The notes under the pieces: model-generated | Databases searched by the model: none | Told to the model about the DNA's origin: nothing | Seen by the model: only the letters and a program-made list of their open reading frames with translations | Origin: SHZI01 sp031395645 | Lineage (GTDB): Bacteria; Pseudomonadota; Gammaproteobacteria; Steroidobacterales; GCA-2729495 | Reading direction: 5' to 3' | Length of the DNA: 24,500 nt | Assembly: GCA_031395645.1 (NCBI GenBank) | Contig: JANNJM010000104.1 | Span: forward strand, 1-24,500 | In this document: positions 21,118 through 24,500 of the stretch, in pieces | Layout of the letters: every line of letters begins with the position of its first letter | How positions within the stretch are numbered: the stretch's first letter is position 1 | Program-made: the position numbers and the translations under genes

Positions 21118-21972
21118 ATGTTGAGCTATCAGCACGACTACCACGCCGGTAACCACGCCGACGTCTTAAAGCACGCGGTCCTGGCGCTGGTCATCCGCGC
21201 CCTGCAAAAAAAGGACACGCCGCTGCGAGTGCTGGATGCCCATGCGGGGTCGGGGGTCTATGACCTGCGCCGGAGCGAGGCTTTAAAGAACGAGGAGTTC
21301 GCCGGCGGTATCACGCGGGTGCTGGCGGCTTCGTCGCAGCCTCAAGAGGTGCAGGACTACGTCGCCGCCGTTCGGGCGCTGAACGCCCCGGCGACGGGCA
21401 ACGACCAAGTTCTCCAGTTCTATCCGGGTTCACCCCAGGTGGCCCGGCATCTGCTCCGGCCGCACGATCATCTCGAACTTCTCGAGCTGCACCCGGCGGC
21501 GCTGGCCCGGCTGCACCGGAAGTTCGGCCGGGATCACTTTGTGCATATTCATGCCCGGAACGCGTTCGAAGGTATCCCCGCGCTCGTGCCACCCCCGGAG
21601 AAGCGGGGCATCGTGCTGGTGGATTCGGCCTATGAAGTGAAGGAAGACTTCACAGCCGTCGTCGAGTTGCTGAAGGCCTGTCAGCAACGTTGGGCAGGCG
21701 GCGTCTATCTGCTCTGGTACCCCGTGATCCGGCACCCGCTGGCCGAGCGCTTCACGGCCAAGGTCCGTGCCACCGCGATCCCCAAGATCCTGCACGCTGA
21801 ACTGCGTGTCGAGGCGGAAGGCTTTCCCGGACTGCGGGGCTCGGGACTCTGTATCGTCAACCCGCCCTTTGGCCTCGATCAGAAGCTCAACACGCTGCTG
21901 CCCTGGCTCTGGGCAACGCTCAAGAACGATGACCGTAGTGGCTGGAAAGTCGAGTGGCTGACGCCGCCGTAG
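21118..21972 (+). CDS. rlmJ: 23S rRNA (adenine2030-N6)-methyltransferase
   Basis: The 284-residue protein methylates A2030 of 23S rRNA. The start is ATG 21118, giving the family's canonical opening MLSYQHDYHAGNHADVLKH; a TTG nine bases upstream is in frame but unlikely. SAM-binding motif I is LDAHAGSGVYDL. The N6-adenine catalytic motif, normally DPPY or DPSY, reads DSAYE here (RGIVLVDSAYEVKEDF); Asp, Tyr and Glu remain but both middle positions differ. The end (LRGSGLCIVNPPFGLD, LPWLWATL) is typical. No clear Shine-Dalgarno precedes it and the divergent yebC start is 16 bp away, so its promoter must lie inside yebC. The TAG stop forms the start of a REP-like palindrome. Confidence 0.94.
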   Translation: MLSYQHDYHAGNHADVLKHAVLALVIRALQKKDTPLRVLDAHAGSGVYDLRRSEALKNEEFAGGITRVLAASSQPQEVQDYVAAVRALNAPATGNDQVLQFYPGSPQVARHLLRPHDHLELLELHPAALARLHRKFGRDHFVHIHARNAFEGIPALVPPPEKRGIVLVDSAYEVKEDFTAVVELLKACQQRWAGGVYLLWYPVIRHPLAERFTAKVRATAIPKILHAELRVEAEGFPGLRGSGLCIVNPPFGLDQKLNTLLPWLWATLKNDDRSGWKVEWLTPP

Positions 21973-21990
21973 GAGCGGCTTTAGCCGCGA
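21969..21990 (+). repeat. REP-like palindrome at the rlmJ stop codon
   Basis: GTAGGAGCGGCTTTAGCCGC followed by GA; the second base is the T of the rlmJ TAG stop. It belongs to the GCGGC/GCCGC stem subtype, with a TTTA loop instead of TTCA. Confidence 0.85.
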
Positions 21991-22000
21991 TACCTCCGCT

Positions 22001-22216
22001 TCATCGCCACCCCTGCAGCCACTTCTCCGGGTCCTTCAGTTCCCGCCAGTCGATCTCCCGCAGCTTCCGGCTGCGGACCGCTTCGATCAGGCACGCGATC
22101 ACCGTCTCCTGTTCGTCGCGGATCAGCGCGGTGACGATGAAGTGCTTTTCCTTCCGGACAGGCTTGGTAGCCGTCCATTTGCTGAGGTGGAGTTTTTCGG
22201 GGTTCAGGCGGATCAT
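22001..22216 (-). CDS. TIGR02450-family Trp-rich small protein
   Basis: The protein is 71 residues with start ATG 22216. The pattern NPEKLHLSKWTATKP (residues 4-18), KEKHFIVTAL, then IDWRELKDPEKWLQGW at the end, is the signature of the conserved proteobacterial family TIGR02450, whose function is unknown. Longer in-frame starts (to 22288) would overlap the divergent gene and are not conserved-looking. GGACAGG immediately precedes the ATG. The start codon is only 10 bp from the divergent membrane protein's start. Confidence 0.88.
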   Translation of the reverse strand: MIRLNPEKLHLSKWTATKPVRKEKHFIVTALIRDEQETVIACLIEAVRSRKLREIDWRELKDPEKWLQGWR

Positions 22217-22226
22217 CCTGTCCAGT

Positions 22227-22859
22227 ATGGAACAGTCATTGAAATCGCCGTGGTTATTTGCCGCGATGAGCCTCCTCGGCGTGGTCATCTTTGGCTATGC
22301 CACCGGCGTCCTGATGGGGCCAATCGTCCCCGTGCTCGGGGACCGGCTTGCCGAGCTCACCTGCCTGCAACTCGCCTTCACGGGCGCGCGGGCGGCAGAG
22401 GTTCTCGGCGCTTTCAGTCCGGAGCAGCGTGCGGCGATCGCCCAGTTGCTGATTCCAGGCGACCTGGTCTTCGCCTGGGGCTACGGCTTCTTGCTCACGG
22501 GCTTGCTGGGGCTGCTCACGCTCAGGTTGCCGGCTAACTGGCAGCGCCTGGGTCATGTGCTTAAGTGGACGCCGTTGCTGGCGTCGACTTTCGACTGTCT
22601 CGAGGACCTGTCACTGTTCAGGCTCGCGGTGACACCGGTGGGTGATGAATATGGCGTGGTGCCCTTGCTGGCCGGGATTGCAGCGACCCTCAAGTACCTG
22701 AATCTCTCTGTACTGGCGCCAGCCTACGGGATTGCAGGCAGCATCAAGGGGTTCACTCACGACCGCCGGGCTGGCGCCCTCGTGATTTACGCGCTGGTGG
22801 TTGTGAACGCCGTGGCGTTCGTCGCGAAGCCGTTGGCGGAAATTCCGGCGTGCTTCTGA
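22227..22859 (+). CDS. Membrane protein of unknown function
   Basis: The protein is 210 residues from ATG 22227; the open frame extends upstream but only opposite the Trp-rich gene. Hydrophobic segments lie at about 9-35, 78-99, 112-130, 143-170 and 184-201, giving four or five membrane spans. Between the first two is an amphipathic stretch (SPEQRAAIAQLLIPGD). A polar motif, TFDCLEDLSLFR (121-132), within a membrane-proximal segment is the best candidate functional site. I recognise no named family. It is divergent from the Trp-rich gene with a 10-bp gap, so each promoter must lie in the other's coding region or the true starts are further inside. A REP-like palindrome follows its stop. Confidence 0.75.
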   Translation: MEQSLKSPWLFAAMSLLGVVIFGYATGVLMGPIVPVLGDRLAELTCLQLAFTGARAAEVLGAFSPEQRAAIAQLLIPGDLVFAWGYGFLLTGLLGLLTLRLPANWQRLGHVLKWTPLLASTFDCLEDLSLFRLAVTPVGDEYGVVPLLAGIAATLKYLNLSVLAPAYGIAGSIKGFTHDRRAGALVIYALVVVNAVAFVAKPLAEIPACF

Positions 22860-22870
22860 GGCCGTGATGG

Positions 22871-22892
22871 TCGCGGCTGAAGCCGCTCCTAC
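22871..22892 (-). repeat. REP-like palindrome
   Basis: Read on the minus strand it begins GTAGGAGCGGCTTCAGCCGC and continues GA, the GCGGC/GCCGC subtype. It lies 11 nt after the membrane protein's stop and 32 nt before the next start, and does not itself supply a stop codon. Confidence 0.85.
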
Positions 22893-22924
22893 CTGGAGCA
22901 CCGCCACGCGCCTGGCAGCACGCG

Positions 22925-24500
22925 ATGCCAGCCGCCATTAGTCCTCTGCAGCGCTGGTGGCCGGCGTTTCTCGTCGTCCTCGTCCTGTGCCTCGCCTATG
23001 CCAACGCGCTGCAGGCCAGTTTTCAGTTCGAGGATTGGGACGTCATCGTGCGGGATCCGGGGGTGCAGTCTGTCCGGGCCTGGTGGAATGCCATGCCGGG
23101 CACGCAGCCGGTGCTCAAGTTCAGTTATGCCCTGAACCACGCCAGTGGGCTCGGGGTGGCAGGCTTCCATGGCGTCAACGTGTTTATTCACGCAGGTAAC
23201 GGGCTGCTGATCCTGTTCCTGGTCCGCCGCTTCGCAGGACAACTTGGCGAGTCACCGGCGACGGCCGGCTGGCTGGCGCTTGCCACCGCGCTGATCTTCG
23301 TCCTGCATCCCGTGCAGACGGAGGCTGTCACCTACGCGTCCGGACGATCGACGTCGCTCGGCGCGCTGTTTGCCCTGGGCAGCGTAGCAGCGTGGGTGCA
23401 GGCACGGGCGGCCCCGGAGAGTGGGCCGGGTCGCGTATTTCTAATGCTGCTGATTTCACCCGCACTCATGCTGCTGGGCCTGGCGACCCGGGAAACCGCG
23501 GCGGTGGTGCCGCTCGTATTGCTGCTCTGGGAAGCTGCTGACGTCTCGCGTCCGTTCCGGTGGAGCGCTGTATTTGCCAGGACCGGCGTGCACTGGGCCG
23601 TACTCGGTTGCGCAATCACAGTAGCGCTCTCCCTGCAGGTGTTTCGCGAGTCCCTGGCCACGAGTCTCGCTATCCGGTCGGTTACAGCGAATCTGGTGGC
23701 CCAGCTCCATGGCGTCGACTATCTCGCCGGACAGTTGCTGAACATTGATCGGATGAACGCAGATCCAGCGTTACCGCCCGATCTGGATGTTGGCGCCAGT
23801 GGCGCATTGACGCTGATCGTGATTGTGGTTGTCTGCGGCCTTGCGTTCAGCAACCTGCGCCGGTTTCCATTGCCAGCCTTTGGTCTGCTGTGGTTTTTCC
23901 TCTGGCTCGACCGATCTGAGCTCGTGCATGACCGACAGCTCTACGTGGCGCTGGCTGGCCCTGCACTGTTGCTGGCAGCTGCGATTCAGCGGCTTGCCAC
24001 GCGACAGCGTGCTTTCGCTCTGGTGGCCTTTGTGGCAGTCCTTGGTCTTACCGGTCTGGCGACGCACCTGCGCAACGAGGTGTATCGCGACGAGGTCACG
24101 TTCTGGCGTGACGTGGTTGGTCAGTCGCCGCACAACGCACGGGCCTTCAACAACCTTGGCCACGCGCTGGCAGACCAGTGCGATCTGCAGCGCGCAGTGC
24201 AGGCGTGGCGGCGTGCCGCGAAGCTGGATCCCGCCTACACGCAGACGGCTGTCAATCTCCAGATGCTCAGCGAAGGCGTCCTGCCCGAGGCGGACCTCGT
24301 TGTACATCGGCACGGCCTCGATGGCGATCCCCTCCACCGTCGTACGCTCGCCGTTTTTCAGGGCTTTTGCCCCGGGAAAGTCGGCCACCACGGCCGGCGG
24401 CGCGACCACGACGGTCTTGTCACCTTTCACTTTTGCAATAGCATCCTTGTCGAAGTGATCCGAGTGAACGTCGGTGATCAGCACCACATCCGCCTTCGGC
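22925..24500 (+). CDS. Polytopic membrane protein with C-terminal TPR, 3' end disrupted
   Basis: The frame opens at ATG 22925 and runs off the window without a stop. The N-terminal 370 residues contain many membrane spans with motifs of the TMTC-like/GT-C-type TPR membrane proteins: FQFEDWDVIVRDPGV, FSYALNHASGLGVAGFHGVNVFIH and LHPVQTEAVTYASGRSTSLGALF. These suggest, but do not prove, lipid-linked sugar transfer. TPR sequence follows (NARAFNNLGHALADQCDLQRAVQAWRRAAKLDP, about 400-435). Beyond about residue 447 (24265) the frame no longer resembles the family, because from 24299 the DNA codes on the other strand for a metallo-beta-lactamase-fold fragment. The authentic 3' end is therefore missing or displaced. 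The Shine-Dalgarno is weak. Confidence 0.8.
   Translation, partial: MPAAISPLQRWWPAFLVVLVLCLAYANALQASFQFEDWDVIVRDPGVQSVRAWWNAMPGTQPVLKFSYALNHASGLGVAGFHGVNVFIHAGNGLLILFLVRRFAGQLGESPATAGWLALATALIFVLHPVQTEAVTYASGRSTSLGALFALGSVAAWVQARAAPESGPGRVFLMLLISPALMLLGLATRETAAVVPLVLLLWEAADVSRPFRWSAVFARTGVHWAVLGCAITVALSLQVFRESLATSLAIRSVTANLVAQLHGVDYLAGQLLNIDRMNADPALPPDLDVGASGALTLIVIVVVCGLAFSNLRRFPLPAFGLLWFFLWLDRSELVHDRQLYVALAGPALLLAAAIQRLATRQRAFALVAFVAVLGLTGLATHLRNEVYRDEVTFWRDVVGQSPHNARAFNNLGHALADQCDLQRAVQAWRRAAKLDPAYTQTAVNLQMLSEGVLPEADLVVHRHGLDGDPLHRRTLAVFQGFCPGKVGHHGRRRDHDGLVTFHFCNSILVEVIRVNVGDQHHIRLR
24299..24500 (-). pseudogene. Fragment of a metallo-beta-lactamase-fold hydrolase gene
   Basis: Read inward from the window edge, the minus strand encodes PKADVVLITDVHSDHFDKDA, then TVVVAPPAVVADFPGAKALKNGERTTVEG and IAIEAVPMYN. 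This is the first half of a UlaG-like MBL-fold hydrolase; its motif is DVHSDH, with Asp in the first His position as in part of that group. Family members continue after MYN for roughly 130 more residues with a HPKGRGNGY-type block, but here homology stops abruptly at 24299 and antisense TPR-gene sequence follows. The 5' end lies outside the window. Confidence 0.8.

Overview
The window is high-GC DNA coding densely on both strands, from an environmental gammaproteobacterium. The evidence is two TonB-dependent receptors, a PEP-CTERM protein, rlmJ, a TIGR02450-type Trp-rich protein, and several copies of a short palindrome (GTAGGAGCG-CTTCAG-CGCGA type) common in Xanthomonas/Pseudomonas-like genomes. 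The species cannot be named from sequence alone. There is no rRNA, tRNA, CRISPR array, insertion sequence or integrase.

Layout. 1-3.5 kb (minus): an unknown membrane protein, then two paralogous secreted proteins that share an N-terminal domain but have different C-terminal anchors; one is PEP-CTERM. 3.5-6.1 kb (minus): a large TonB-dependent receptor. 6.1-6.5 kb (plus): a gap that looks like a short transcription unit, with a sigma70-like promoter, a Shine-Dalgarno complementary to 15 nt of the 16S 3' end, a 29-codon ORF and a strong intrinsic terminator. 6.5-9.5 kb (plus): a secreted metallo-beta-lactamase-fold hydrolase, a 43-bp perfect inverted repeat, then a HExxH metallopeptidase and a D-Ala-D-Ala-ligase-like ATP-grasp enzyme overlapping by ATGA. 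9.55-16.0 kb (minus): TonB receptor, cytochrome cd1 nitrite reductase NirS with an extra N-terminal cytochrome c domain, an AlgE-like porin coupled to it, and an N-carbamoylsarcosine-amidase-like hydrolase.

16.2-19.6 kb: a SAM methyltransferase with a C-terminal four-cysteine motif, a repeat-containing exported protein, a Rieske oxygenase and a PilZ protein. 19.6-22.9 kb: an HU-like DNA-binding protein, a YebC/PmpR protein, rlmJ, a Trp-rich small protein and a membrane protein. 22.9-24.5 kb: a polytopic membrane protein with C-terminal TPR sequence. Its 3' end runs into an antisense fragment of a different metallo-beta-lactamase-fold gene, so a rearrangement or assembly breakpoint lies near 24.27-24.30 kb.

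How the genes work together. The nitrite reductase cluster is the clearest functional unit: periplasmic nitrite reduction to NO, a coupled outer-membrane porin and a TonB receptor. No heme d1 synthesis genes are in view. The peptidase/ligase pair is translationally coupled and has no assigned pathway. Short palindromes repeatedly sit at gene 3' ends and supply the stop codons. The most unusual items are the small unit at 6.2-6.45 kb, the c-c-d1 NirS, the two-anchor paralogue pair, the peptidase/ATP-grasp couple and the methyltransferase with a putative Fe-S tail.
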